A DNA stretch of 64,000 bases, taken from NCBI GenBank assembly GCA_029237695.1, contig CM055272.1:12264042-12328041 (forward strand), read 5' to 3'. The stretch comes from Conchocele bisecta. Its lineage: Eukaryota; Mollusca; Bivalvia; Lucinida; Thyasiridae. Positions 12,701-27,700 of this stretch are shown piece by piece. Positions within the stretch are counted from its first letter, which is position 1; every line of letters starts with the position of its first letter. Made by a program: the position numbers and the translations under genes. Under the pieces are notes generated by a model. It saw only the letters and a program-made list of their open reading frames with translations, did not search any database and was not told where the DNA came from.

Positions 12701-15700
12701 TTCTGCATAATGAATGGAACAGCCTGAAACGTAATATTAAAGAGTCCATGTCAGTTACTTAGGGTTTAAAGGGTTAAACTATTTTACTGTTACTTTTGCC
12801 CTCCAACAGGAGTGGCGAGTATGTGCGCCACCAAACCAAATTGTGCATTGAAGAGAGTTTTGCCAACAACGAACCTATGATGTACATGTGTGGGCCGCAC
12901 TTTGATAGCATTATTGCTGATGCGTGGAGATTGCTGACAAACAAAACGCTGCCCGCTGCCAGTGATGAATGTCCAGGTATGGGCCATGTCTTCGGTGTCT
13001 AGTTATAAAATTGCAACCCGTTTCACTGTTCGTAAGTGCGAAATTTAATCTTACACTGGCAGACGATGCTGGAAAATCTTTAGTCGATGTGTTCACTATA
13101 TGTACATATATGTGCAAACAATACTGTTAGTTAACCACATTAACCCTTAGCCTGCTGATCACGAAAACTGCCGTCTGCTGTTGCTTTATATTTTGCCCTG
13201 TTTCTCAATAAAAACATGGTTTGACAGCACTTTAGAATCATTTCCAATGGAAATGATTCTAAAGTGCTGTCAAAGCATGTTTTTGATGAGAAAAATCGAA
13301 AATAAAACATAAACAGCAGACGACAACATTTCATTCAGCAGGCTAAGGGTTAATGTGAGAAACAAATTAATAAAAATCTTCGTACAAACATTTTTATAGT
13401 AAGACATCTAGTGAAACGGGCCCCAGATGTCTGCATCAAGGACTAGACTCGCCACAGAGGCCATAGGCTTGAGTCACTGCCACATATTAACCCTTTCAAT
13501 ACCACAGGCCTGCATAGTGGTATTGGCAAAACGTGTAGATCTAGATGAGCCGGCTCGTGACGAGCTGTCTCATCAGGATCTACACTGTTTGCAAGTAATT
13601 TTCATATTTTTGAGAACAAAAACACCCCCTTTTCATAAATGGACTAGTCTGAACATCATTTTGTGGAATGGGGCTTATGGAATTTGTGACCAGTTTAGCT
13701 CCTGATCAAGTAGTACACTCCGAAAACCTGATAATTATCTATATTGCTTGTTAGAAGAAACATGGCGGGTATTTCATTGATGGAATGGCGAGCAGTACAG
13801 AGCCTGATCAGACTGTGCAGATGCACATGCTTATCTGGATCTACACTGATCTCAAATGTCATAAGCCCCATTTCTCCAGTCACAGCCACATAATTCCAGC
13901 ACAAAAATATTTACACAATTCCCTAACATTTGATTGGCCCGTAGCAAGTCTCTGTCCAAAATTTATATCCCAGTAAACTCCCACGCCGAACTACTTTCCT
14001 TAACCGTGAGGCGCAGTTCAAATAATTCTTAAGAAAACGGAAAATAAACACATTTTCGAATTTATTTCAAATGCTGGAAATATAAGGAATGAATGGCCTT
14101 TTTGTGGAATTTATCGGGGATATAAATTTGGAAAAGTCGCGGGAATACTGGACGAAGCCTTCCGGGCTTTGTCCAGTATTCCCGCGACTTTTCCAAGTTT
14201 ATACCCCGATAAATTCCACAAAAAGGCCATTCATTCCTATAATATCAGTTTAGAGTCCGATCAAATATCTAGAATGTTCAAAGCATCACTGAACTACACT
14301 TCTCCAAAATTGTGTGTAAGTATTTTATTCTGAGATGGAGATCCAGCATTGGTTTATTTGTTAATTACAAATTGAATGAAAAACATTTGTCACTGCAGGA
14401 TTCGAACATGTGTCTCCTGGCTTCTAATTGAAACTCTATCCCTTCATGTTTCCCTGACAATTGTGCTACAATATCTCCTAGAATTCTACCATAAATTTAG
14501 CCCCATCTATTTTACTGGAGTGAAGGTCATATTCGTGGAAACATTCAAGGATCTGAAACATTATCAATGTTAGCTCATATGTTTTGATCCATTTCACCCT
14601 GTGTACGATGTATGACTTTTACAGCAAACATTCCTGTACATGTTTACCTATCATGCCTGCTGTCACTAACACTTAATTACTTTCTAAACCTGCACACAAC
14701 ATGGCATGCCTCATCTAATTTGTTGGTGAATCCATGATAATGATTCTCACCCGCTGTCTAGCCGGTCTGTAGCCTATTTCACCAAAATTGCAAAGTATAC
14801 TTATCTTGCTATTAAAGTACAGTTTGAGGGAGAAATTTTCAATTGAAGGATAAATGTATTAATTTTTATTATACTGCATTTATTACATTATCACAGCCAT
14901 TTTGGCTGTGATAATGTAATAAATTCAGTATTATAATTCTGCATACTTTTAATCATCAAATATACGCAGTTAGTTAGTTCTATATGAAATAATGCATTTT
15001 GGGGGAAAAAACGATTTCTCCCTCAAACTACACTTTGCTATAGTCTGTTTCACGAAAGCTGCCCAAATTTTACGGCTATATAGACAATTCAAAAACAATA
15101 TTATTTTCGATAATATTAAATTAAAGGAAAATTTAAGAATGAGCCTTCTTTTTATTTCGTGAAATTTGGTCAAATATTGATTTTATTATGAAAAATAGAT
15201 TTCTCTATGGGAATTTAACATGGGGTGAAAAGAGGTAGAGGACTTGTGGGAGGAGTCAAAAAACTATTTTTTTTTGGAAATTGACTCCGAAACCTAGCTA
15301 GATAGCTTGGAAATAATCTCTAACTAAGAAAACTAAAAAAGTAAACTTTTAAAAATCGGTCCAGTATTTCTGAAATTCTAAAAAATTTCCCCATGTTAAA
15401 TCCCCATAGACTCTTCACCCCATGTTAAATCATAGACATCTTCACTCCGTGAAGATGTCTATGGGGATTAACATGGGGAAATTTTGTTTTCGCAATAAAA
15501 TCAATATTTGACCAAATTTCACGAAATAAAAAGAAGGCTCATTCTTAAATTTTCCTTTAATTTAATATTATCGAAACAAATATGGTTTTTGAATTGTTTA
15601 TATGGCCGTAAAATTTGGGCAGCTTTCGTGAAACAGACTATAGATAAGTATACTTTGCAATTTTGGTGAAATCGACTACAGGTCATTAGATCCTAGTGAA

Positions 15701-18700
15701 GCTTGCTAGTGTCTGGTATAGAACTCCATACACCCCACATTGTCAGGTGGGGTGTCATGTTGTATCAATACGATGATGTGTGCCTACTTTCTTGTGTCAG
15801 ATGTCCCGGTGTGTACAGCACTGCAGCCCATCGCTTACTTCAAGTGTGTCAACAAATTGGATGATCCTTGTCGGTGAGTAATATCTTCAATGTGCACCGT
15901 ATGTTCCCTCCGAAACTATTGATCGTCGATGCAATTATGTGGAGCAAGCTTATTGAATGTGATGCATAGTGAACACATGTGTCGGGTCCGTCGGTGGGTT
16001 CCACTCCATCATGTTTGCTTTAAATGTAGTGTCCCATATCCAAGGTTGTAATACATATATGACAAGACATGTGTGTTTTGTCCATTCTTTAGATATCGGC
16101 CAAAATAAACACTGATTTACCATAACCCAACATATGTTACTTGACATAATTCTACTTTTTATATAAAGTGTGAACTACCAGTTTCATATCAGAGTGATAA
16201 CCGTGTTTTCTTAAATTGTTAATGGAAGCAACTATTTCTTCTTGCTATTTATTTTTGATGATCATACTTTATAATACATGTACAGTCGAACCTCCCCGAA
16301 CGGCCACCTCTCTACAACAGCCACCTCTCTGTAACAGCCGCTATTTTATATCCCAAATGGATGATTTCATCTATATCTAACCCTTACACTGCTGAGCATG
16401 AACATTGTCGTTTGATGTTGATTTTGCATTCTTTCTCAATAAAAACATGTTTTGACAGCATTTTAGAATCATTTCCATTGGAAATGATTCTAAAATGCTG
16501 TCAAAACATGTTTTTATTGAGAATTATTGAAGAAAATAAATAAACGTCAGACGATACAATTGTATTCAGCATTAACCTCCCTACAACAGCCACCTCTCTA
16601 TAACAGCCAATTTTGCCTCTTCCCATGGGTGGCTGTTGTAGAGAGGTTGCACTGTATATCATAAACAATATTTATTCAGGTGACGCATTTAGTTAATATA
16701 AATAGTTTAAAAATGTCATTTGCAGATCAAAATATACAACTGTGCATCTCTATCAGTAAATTAAAGATTATATTATTAGTAGGCACTCGTAATGTTTAAA
16801 ACTAGTGCAATAATTGCACAATTACTCTAATTCCTATGAATAAAATGTTTTTCTCAACAGTTGGGGCCCCAACTTTAAATATATTTTCATGTATTTTTAC
16901 CTACAATGTTCATGGTGCTCATTGTTTTACATCTCAAAAATATATACTAGTCTGAATATCATTTTGTGACAATTTGATTGGTTGTAAAATTAACATATCA
17001 CAGTCCATTCCAGTTATGTCGCGTTGGAAAGGTTAAGGCAAACATGGCAAACATCTTTGACTCTTATCAGGCCAGTAGCCTATTTCACCAAAATTGCAAA
17101 GTATACTTTCTTGCTAAGTACACTTTGAGGGTGAAATTTTCAATTTAAGGATAACATATACTGAATTTATTACATTATCACAGCCATTTTGGCTGTGCTA
17201 ATGTAATACATTCAGTATAATAATTCTGCATACTTTTAATCATCAAATAAATGCAGTTGTTAGTTCTATATGAAATAATGCATTTTGGGAAAAATAAATG
17301 ATTACTCCTTCAAAGTATACTTAGCTAGATAAGTATACTTTGAAATGTTGGTGAAATAGGCTACAGTGGATCTGGGGCTACACTGGACACAAAGTGATTT
17401 GGATCACTGTTCTCCTTGTGTACAGGATGTCTGCAATGTGACTACTTTCAGGTTCATCGACTGTGTTACCAGTATGGACTTAGCGGACATAGACCCAGAC
17501 TGCCACGATATGGACATGGATGAATTCGCGGCCGACACGTATGCACGCTTCATCTACAACACAACTCTCGTTTGTTCAGGTAGGCAATCTCCTTATTTAT
17601 CAGGTAACCTGCCCTGTATTGAGAATACGTACTGACTGGTAACATATTGTTGTATCAGGCATTGACCTGATATCAACATACGGGTTACAACAAAGTGAAA
17701 AGTGACGTTCCATTGGTCGGTTGACGTCATGTGACGTTATCGGATGACGTCAGTGTAAGGACGCAACGTAAACATGTCCTCGTTCTGTCCATAGATAACG
17801 ACGTCATCTGTGGTCATTTTCGAGCATAAAACGTTACCTGATAAATAGAATACCAGACTAGTGTATTTTGATATCAAGTTATGCATATGCAGTCTATGCT
17901 CAATACATGTAAATCCATCAATTGAAATTTCCAGACAATCCTAAATTTTAGTCGTACAGAGTTTGGTGAAAAGGGCCCCTGTAACGTTATATGGCTGTTG
18001 GCCTACAATATTCCGAGTGTACTGAGCATGTAAAATCCTATTGAACACCCACTTACCACCCACCCACCTCCTAACATATGGATCATCTCAAATAGCTTTG
18101 AAACGAGGCGGGTACAATCTATAACGGACAAGTTTCATGTATCTTATCAAATGGAAACGAGCATGATATTCTGTTTATCACATGACATCACATTCAAAAG
18201 AAACGTGTCCGTGTTTTCACTTTCCAGGTTCACCGTGTACACTGGAGTATGTTGGTGAGGCCACACACGGCAGGTGTAAGCTCCAGTGGGAAAACATGGT
18301 AGAGGCGTCGGACAGTTGCAGGTACGATCATTTCACTATTATAGTGCTCAGTTTGCACTCATGAACTATAAATATCTTCACTTCACATTATGGTAGTGCG
18401 AGGCTTACCTACTACAGGGGTTTTCCTATCTGCATATGATCCTGTGGTTAAAACAACAATTGATGAGTCTGTCTCAATGATAGATGCAGTGTGATTGGCT
18501 GGGCCTGAGCTGTAGCACAGCTCAGGCCTAGCCAATGAAGCTGTTTGGTTACACAGTCAGCCAACATGTCACTGTGTACCATTGCAGGCACTATGAGAAC
18601 TTCGTTGGTTGTGTGACATCAACCAGTAGCGAGTGTCATATCCATGAGGTCAGGAGCACAGTGGATAAATATATTGAACAGCATGGCCACGAATATGAGG

Positions 18701-21700
18701 ACGTCGACTGGAAACACGTTGGAACATGTAAGTTTATGGTAGACATTATGGTTTGGCAGTTGGCTGGGAGCATGCAAAGGGTACATTTAATGGTGGGGTT
18801 CATCCTTTATATTTGTCAGGCCCGTACGCAGTGGGGGTGCGACAGGTGCGTACGCACCCCCCTTAACCCGTTCAACACCACAAGCCTGTATAGTGGTATT
18901 GGCAAAAAGTGTAGATCCAGATGAGCCGGCTCGTGACGAGCCGTCTTATCAGGATCTGCACTTTTTGCAAGTAATTTTCATAATTTTGAGAACCAAAATA
19001 CCTCATGTTCATAAATGGACTGGTCTGAAAATCATTTTGTGATGATTGGAATGGGTTAACATATCAAAATTCCAGTTATTTAGGGGTGAAATGGTTAATC
19101 TGCCGAGGTCTGTCCGTGAATGTGTAAACAAACAATGTTTAGCCCTTCGCGCCGTCGATAACGCACCCCCCTAAATTAATTCCTGTGTACGGGCCTGTAT
19201 GTGATAGCTAGTGGGGCATGTTTCCCTGCTCTTGAGGTTCCATATGTCAGTCCGTCCGTGTACATTTACGTCGAAAATAAGAGTTTCTCCAGTTAGAGTC
19301 CATAGGGCCGTTTCACTAAACTTTTTACGACTAAAATGTTCGTAAGTGCAAATTTAGGATCGTCTGGAAATTTCAATTGATGTATTTACATGTACTGAAC
19401 ATAGGCTGCAGCCTATGGTCAATAAATGTAAATCCAATAATTGTCAAGTAAACGTTAATGTGAAATTTACAGACTATCATAATTTTGCACTTATGAACAT
19501 TTAGGTCATTCAAAGTTTTAATAGTGAAATGGCCCCCAGTATGCCACAGAGGCATGTCCATGTTCTACAAACATGATGCCTAGTTTCTGTAAATATTCAG
19601 TTCTAATTTGGGGATTTAATTACCCTCCATCACAAAAGGTAATGGGATTTGACGCTAGTAACCCCGCCTAAAATGACCTCCGCTGTTGGCAGCCCATTAA
19701 ATGCAATTCAATAAATAAATAAATATGCTTTCATAATGTCTTGCATCTGTATAATTGGGTTTCTGTCTTTAAGCTAAAAATACTATAAATATGACTGACT
19801 GGAAAAATGGGGTGACCGGTGTAGACCCAGACCCCGGTGTTTTTCTGATCAGGCTCTGCATTCAATTCAGTCAGTGAAGCAAACACTGCTTCTAAAAACA
19901 GTAGATGTATGTTGGAGTGTGTTGGCATATTGTGAGCTAGACTGATCACAAATGGCATACGCCCTGGATTCCTCCAGTCACAGTTACACAAATGCCATTT
20001 CTGTATTGCTTGACAAACTATTTACACAAACTGATCAGAGCTCCAGTTAAGGTGCATAATTGCACCAAATTTTCTGGGTATTTTTATAATTTCTACACGA
20101 AAAATGCCAAGTTGGGATTGCTTTAGAATCGTCTCATCCTGACGATTCTAAAGCATTGGAGCTCTGTGTGATATCATCTATAGGCAGGTGTTTCATTGAT
20201 GGAATGGGTAACAGTGCAGATCCTGATTAGACTGTGCGGATGCACAGGCTGATCTGGATCTACACTGGTTGTAAAACCCATAAACCCCATTTCCCCAGTC
20301 ACAGCCACATATGTCCAAGATGTATACAAGTACACAAGACAATTTATTTGTGTTTCTGCAGGTCCATGTATGGGCGAGGTCACTATTGATATCGACCCTG
20401 AGTCTGACACCTATGCCGACGTCAAGTGGGCCATAGACATGAAGTCCAGTATGGCTACATTTGATGTCACTGTCTATAACTTTAACATGACCGACACATG
20501 GATTGGAGTGGCCATCTCATACACAGATCAACTGGTAAGTGTATGTTTGCTAGAACCAGATGCGACAAACTGTTTGCCATTTAACTAGTGAGGCATTCCT
20601 GATGTTTCCACAACAGTCCACATGAAGCTCTGTGCGTGCATGTGTGCGCACGCATGTGTGGGAGGGTGGGTGGGTGTGCTAATCTGGAGCTACACTGTAC
20701 AACTTATTTTCGTCACAATTGCCGTTATCACTTTTTATGCTATCTGGACTGGCTACTGCATGTACGTGAACGTATTATAGTGGTGAACTAATATAAAGTA
20801 AACATTTGGCATGGTGGTCACATTGGATAGACCTAGACTCTATGAGATGGTTCAAATGGTCAATAACTAAGAAAGACGTATGCATTTCACATTAACATGG
20901 CTTTGATAAGATGGCTTTTGATTTTCAAGTTTTTCCGGTGAGTGATCTCCCCCTCACCCTTGTCTATCTCCCTTGTTTACTGACCATGTCTTGCCGGGTG
21001 TGTATTGTGACCTTGGCTCTCACATGAATAACATTGTGGTGCTTGGCTGGGAGAAAATATAAATATTCTGTTCTGAAATAAATGTGGGATCGAACCTGCT
21101 CGCCCAGCCCAGATGTTGATATGCTGTTAACCCTTAGACCGCTACTCACAACAATTGTCGTCTGCTGTTGTTTTTATATCTTGCTTTATTTCTCAATAAA
21201 AACATGGTTTGACAGCACTTCAGAATAATTTCCAATGGAAATGCTGTCAAAGCATGTTTTTGATGATAAAAATGGAAAATAGAAAATAACAGCAGATGAC
21301 AAAAAAATTAAGATAGCAGTCTAAGGGTTAAGCATCAACAAACAAACAAACAAGCAAACACTGTGTATTACCTGAGAATATAGCGGGCTATATGATACAC
21401 AATGGTCTGTATGTTGCAGGTAGGAAAGTCCGATCGTGGTGGCTCAACAGGGGCCGACATATACATCATCTACCGAGGCGTGACTGGGCAGTTCCTCCTT
21501 GCTGACATGTAAGTGGAAGTTGAATCAGATAGATATGTGGCTGTGACTGGAGAAATAGGGCTTATGGGATTTGTGACCAGATAATGATCTATATTGCTTC
21601 TTAGAAGCATGACATGTGTTTCATTGATGGAATAGCGAACAGTGTCGAACCTGATTAGACTGCAGGGGTGCGTTTCACTAAACTTTGTACGACTAAAATG

Positions 21701-24700
21701 TTCGTAAGTGCAAAATTATGATAGTTAGTAAATTTCACATTAACAACGTTTTATTGTAAACAATTATTGGATTTACATTTATTGAACATAGGCTGCATAT
21801 GCAGCCTATGCTCAATAAATGTAAATCCAACAATTGAACCTTCGAGACGATCCTAAATTTGCAATTACGAACATTTTAGTCCTACAAAGTTTAGTGAAAT
21901 GGGCCACAGATGTACAGGCTGATCTGGATCTAGACTGGTCGAACAACCGATAGCCTCCATTTCTCCAGTCACATCTACACATACATGTCTAGCAACTCCA
22001 TGTGTATTGACTCAGTTTACTCGCTGCTCCTCACCCTCATGTAAGTCATAGTAGAGCCAGATTCAATGTTATGAGACGAACCATGTTGATTTGTACGTTA
22101 GAAGACGTGTGATATTTACAAAAACTGTGATATTTTCTGTAAATGATATCGAAAGTTGGCATAATTTCCGTAGCAAATGCGGTCAATTTTCGACGTTGTT
22201 CACAAAAAAGATATGTAAATATTTTTCATATGATATAACACACATATTTTGAAGGTCACATGTACATAAATGCATTGCGTGTCTCATCTATGTGTCTCCA
22301 TGTGTATTGATTCTATGCGTACTCACTGTATGATGGCAGACTGTCATATGCACGTATCATGTGGATAGCGATATACTGTACTGGTCAGTCCTGATTAAAA
22401 CAAAATAATTGCCCATGTTCCATTTCGAGTGACTGATTGATAGTGCAGTGTAAACAGTCGTTCAATGAAAGCTCTAATATGCTTGATTATTCTTTTACAT
22501 AAATTGTTCAACGGAATACCATAGGCTAGTGCATTCTGATATGTGGCTGTGACTGGATAAATGGGGGTTCTTGGCTTTGTGATCAGCTCCTAATCAAATA
22601 GTACAAACCTGTAGCCTGATAATGATCTATATTGCTTGTTAGAAACATGACAGATGTTTCATTGATGGAATGGCGAACAGTGCAGTTCCTAATCCGACTG
22701 TGCGGATGCATCTGGATCTACATGTTTATCCAGTCACAGCCACATATCTAGTGGTTTAACTCGGTTTAACCCTTTGCACTTGAAAGCCCTCCATAGCGGT
22801 TTATGCAAACTGCCGATCCAGATGAGCTGGCTCGTAACGAGCCGTCTCATCAGGATCTGCACTTTTTATGCGTCAGTTTGAAAAAAACGGGACGTATTAT
22901 GTATTCACCTTGTACCGGCGGGCGTCGGGCAGGCAGGCACAGCTTGTCCACGCAATAACTAGAGTTCTACTTGACAGATTGTAACCAAATTCAGTATACA
23001 TATTTATCACAGCAAGATGAAGAAGCCTATTGATTTTCAAAAATGTCCGATGACTTATCTCCCCTTGGTAGCCATTTTTAGCTTGACTATTCGAAGAATA
23101 GTTAGAGCTTATGTAGTCACCCCGGTTTCGGCGTCACCGTCACCGTCACGCCTTGGTTAAGGTTTTTAGTCAAGCTTGTATATGGAATACTCCTAGCCCT
23201 ACACCCACCATACTTGGACAAATTCATCTCCTAGTGATGTACATCAATAACCCCTGACCTATATTTAACCTTAACCTACATTTAACCTTGAATTGCTTTA
23301 ATAGTTAATTCCCCTTCGTTAAGGTTTTTGGTCAACCTTGGTTAAGGTTTTTATGCAGGCCGCTGCCACCTTGTTTGTCAAGCTATGTGTACATCGACAA
23401 CCCTCGTAGTCGAGCTATGCTGTTCTGCTACAGCTCTTGTTATGTTTCAAACTCTGTATCCTTGTCCACGTAATAACTCGAGTTCTACTTCACTGCCCGT
23501 AACCAAATTCAGTAAACATGTTTATCACGGCAAGACGAAGAAGCATATTGATTTTGAAAAATTTCGTAACCATATTCACTATACAATGTACATGTTTATC
23601 AAGGCAAGATGAAGAACCCTATTGGTTTTCAGTGACTTATCTCCACTTGTTGACTGGCCTTGCCTCGACGGGCATATATTGTGACCTTCGTCACTCTTGT
23701 TCATCAGTGGGCTACTCTGAAAATCATTTTGTGACAGTTGTCTTGGTTGCAATTAACATATGAAAATCCATTCCAGTTACTTTGAGGTGAAATGGTTTTA
23801 AAGACAGTATACCGTATTCATTCTAATAAACGCCCATACTCTAATAAACGCCCACCCCCCATTTTTGGGCAAAACAATGAAAATTTTCTGCCCGATTTTA
23901 CAAAAATTGGGACCTCTAATAAACGCCCATGGCCTCCTCTGGAAAGAAAAATGGACATACCTGTCAAAGTTTAATTTTCCGTTTCCCTTTTTAGTAACGC
24001 GCGTTTTTTGCGTCCAAATATTCTGTAGGAACATGGAATTTCAAGGCCACCTCCCCTTGCAAATGTCCCGATAGAGGAGGGTCGCGGTTTCCCAGAAGTA
24101 ACTGCGATCACCTGGGTGATATCTCCGTTATTAAATAATGTTGTCAATGGCTGACACAGTCCTTCAGGAATATGTCCCACAACAGTTTCGCCTTGTTTAA
24201 CAATTATTGCAGAGTCACTATAGTCCTTATCTGGTTCTAATATACAATCCAGTTCTGTTCCTCATCGTTGACAGCCATCGGTACCCGGTCACGGTTTAAC
24301 GCACAATATTGTACAGCAAAACCGGGAACCAGATGTGATGATGGGCTTGCTTGATTATCAAAAAAATTATAAAAAAATACGATTTGGTATGGGGACGATT
24401 TTGGTCTGGGGACGATTTGACCAGATAGTATATGTTACGCGAAGAGTGATGTCCCTTTGTTATTGTTGAGATATTTTGAGAAATTTACGGATTTGGGGTA
24501 TGTCCGAATACTTACTGATCCTAAAGTAATTATTTTAATGAGAAATGGACCAGTCCAAACATACACATTATCCGAATACAAACGTCCGATACGGTAGTAA
24601 TTGCTAAGACTACACCGTGAGTACATAGAACGTCTGTAAGGTTTACAAATCCAATCGTTTTCTTCACTTTTTGACATGTTTTACTCCGACCAAAAACCAT

Positions 24701-27700
24701 TGCCTCTATTAATCGCCCACCCCGACCTGTGACTTACCGATGATTCTAATAAGCGCCCGGGCGTTTATTAGAATGAATACGGTATGTTACTCTGGTGTCC
24801 TGCTTTCTCCAGCCTTTCCTGATAAATGATTTGTGGCGGGGTATACTGGAGTCAGGTTGTCCGTCCGTCCATCCGTACGTTCGTGTGTCCGAGCAACCAA
24901 GGGTGTACAAGGGACCATGGGGCGGAGCCTAACACAAAAGAATCCTTTGATTTATTCCGTATGGCCCCTTATTCTATTGTTATACAAGGGGCCATCGCTT
25001 TGATCTAGAACAATGGAAATGGCCCCTTGTTCACTATTGGTGGTATGTCCGTCCGTCCGTCCGTCACTAAACTTAACATCAGAGAAATATTGTTATAACT
25101 TATATTTCCTTCATCTAAAATGCTTAATATTTCACACATGCATTCCTGTAAGGCTCTACTACCATGCTGTGCCAAATCCATAACTGTCCAAACCTGAGCT
25201 GATGCCAAGGTCAAATACTTAGTCTCTTTACAAAACTTAACATCAGAGAAATATGTTATAAATTCTGTTTCCTTCATCTAAAATGCTTAATATTTCACAC
25301 ATGCATTCCTGTAAGGCTCTACTACCATGCTGTGCCAAATACATGACCGTCCAACCCCCGCTGATCCCAAGGTCAAGGTAAAATATATGGTCTCTTTACA
25401 AAACTTAACATCAGAGAAATATGTTACAACTTCTATTTCCTTCATTAAAAATTCTTAATATTTCACTCGTGCATTCCTGTAAGGCTTTACTATCATGATG
25501 TGCCAAATCCATGACCGTCCAACCCCCGCTAATACCAAGGTCAAGGTCAAATACTTAGTCTCTTTACAAAACTTAACATCAGAGAAATATTGTTATAACT
25601 TCTATTTCCTTCATCTAAAATGCTTAATATTTCAGACATGCATTTCTGTAAGGCTCTACTACCATGATGTGCCAAATCCACGACCGTCTAACCCCCGTAT
25701 TGTGACCTTGGCCTTATGGTGAGGGGGGATGGACGGTCGTAGATTTATACGTACATTCCTCTAAAGTTGTACTATCATGCTGTGACAAATCTACGACCGT
25801 CCAACCCCCGCTGATCATAAGGTCAAGGTCACATACTTAGTCTCTTTACAAAACTTAACATCAGAGAAATATGTTACAACTTCTATTTCTTTCATTGATA
25901 ATTCTTAATATTTCATGCATGCATTCCTCTAAGGCTCTTCTATCATGCTGTGACAAATCCCCGCTGATCTCGAGGTCAAGGTCACATACTTAGTCTCTTT
26001 ACAAAACTTAACATCAGAGAAATCGGTTATAACTTCTATTTCCTTCCTCGGATCTGCTTCACATTTCACACATGCATATCTGCAATGGACCTCTACCACC
26101 CTGTGACAAATTCACGTTTGTGCTGCCCCCGCGAAGCCCAGAGTCAAGTCACAAGCCCACACATTTGAATTATCTTTACATATTTAGGGGTACCTGGGCC
26201 CACGCATGGTGTATTCCGTAGGCCTCACTTACTGACCAATCTAGTTTATAATGATGTTCATTTGTCTATGTAAACTACTTGTACAGTATTTAGCCAATCA
26301 TATTCAAACTTGATACGCATGACCACCATCAAGTGCCTCAGTGGATCATGTATATAGTTTGGCCTGTTGCCATGTAACTGCAGGTTTGCTGGTGACACGT
26401 ATATCGAGTCGGATTTCGAGGCAGGCACCAGTAACGATGCAAGTGGCTTTGTACTGGAAAACATGACAACCAACTCGGGAATGATGCATTTCAAGTTCCA
26501 GCGGCCAATTGACACAGGAGATAGTGAAAACGACGTGACTGTGCAGTTTGACAGACATATATTGATTGTGTCCGGAGCTGTAGAGATGACCGACTACACC
26601 AACATGTGGTTTATTCCCAACAACGTACACTCATCTGGCTATATCATGTTCCAATGTGCAGGTATATCGCAGCGTTGTTGTGATCCACCACGACACAATG
26701 GCACTGATTTAGTATTGGCCAGTGTTGCTGCTGATCGCCTAGCACAATCCTGTAGCCTGGGCCCGGTTGTTCAAAACATCAGTTAGCTTAACGGACTGTT
26801 AAATCCTTAACTGAATGGTTAAAATCTCTGTTAAAACAGAGATTTTAACCATTCAGTTAAGGATTTAACAGTCCGTTAAGCTAACGGATGTTTTGAGCAA
26901 CCGGGCCCAGATTATTATCCCCTCACCGATAGGCAAGAGGGGAGGGATATAGCGTTAGTCCATGTACGTATGTGCATATGTACATTAGTATTTCATTTTT
27001 CTCATGAACTTATGATCTGCTTCACCGATTTTGTTAATATATATGTGACCACAATGTGTGTCTAGTGATGGTGCTTTGTTTTGCATATGACCCACGTCCG
27101 ACAGCACAAGGTCACTGAGGATTTATGTTCACCTTGTTTGTAAGGCTGATGCCAGTACAATACACGTTCGACTGCCAAATGTCAATGTCACTGTGTTTTT
27201 ATACCCCCCCCGCAACGAGTTGTAGGGGGTATACTGAGTCAGGTTGTCCGTCCGTCTGTGCGTGCATGCATCCGTGTGTGTGTGTGTGCATGCGTGCGTC
27301 TGTCATTAAACTTAACATCAGTTATAACTTCTATTTCCTTCATCTAAAATGCTTAATATTTCACACATGCATTCCTGTAAGGCAATACTACCATGCTGTG
27401 CCAAATCCACGACTGTCCAACCCCCGCTGATCCCAAGATCGAGGTCAAATACTTAGTATCTTTACAAAATTTAACATCAGAGAAACATGTTATAACTCCT
27501 TCATCTAAAATGTTTAATAATTTACCATGCTGTGCCAAATCCATGACCGTCCAATCCCTGCTGATCCCAATGTCAAGGTCAAATACGTAGTCTCTTTACA
27601 AAACTTGACATCAGAGAAATAGGTTATAACTTCTATTTCCTTACATATTTAGGGACACATGGGCCCTCGCAGGGGTATTCCGTAAACCTCGCTTACTGAC

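Noticed and set aside
17366..17451. Upstream extension of exon M4-B
   Set aside because: The open frame continues, but the acceptor at 17450-17451 is the one giving the required phase; the extension overlaps the end of a MITE.
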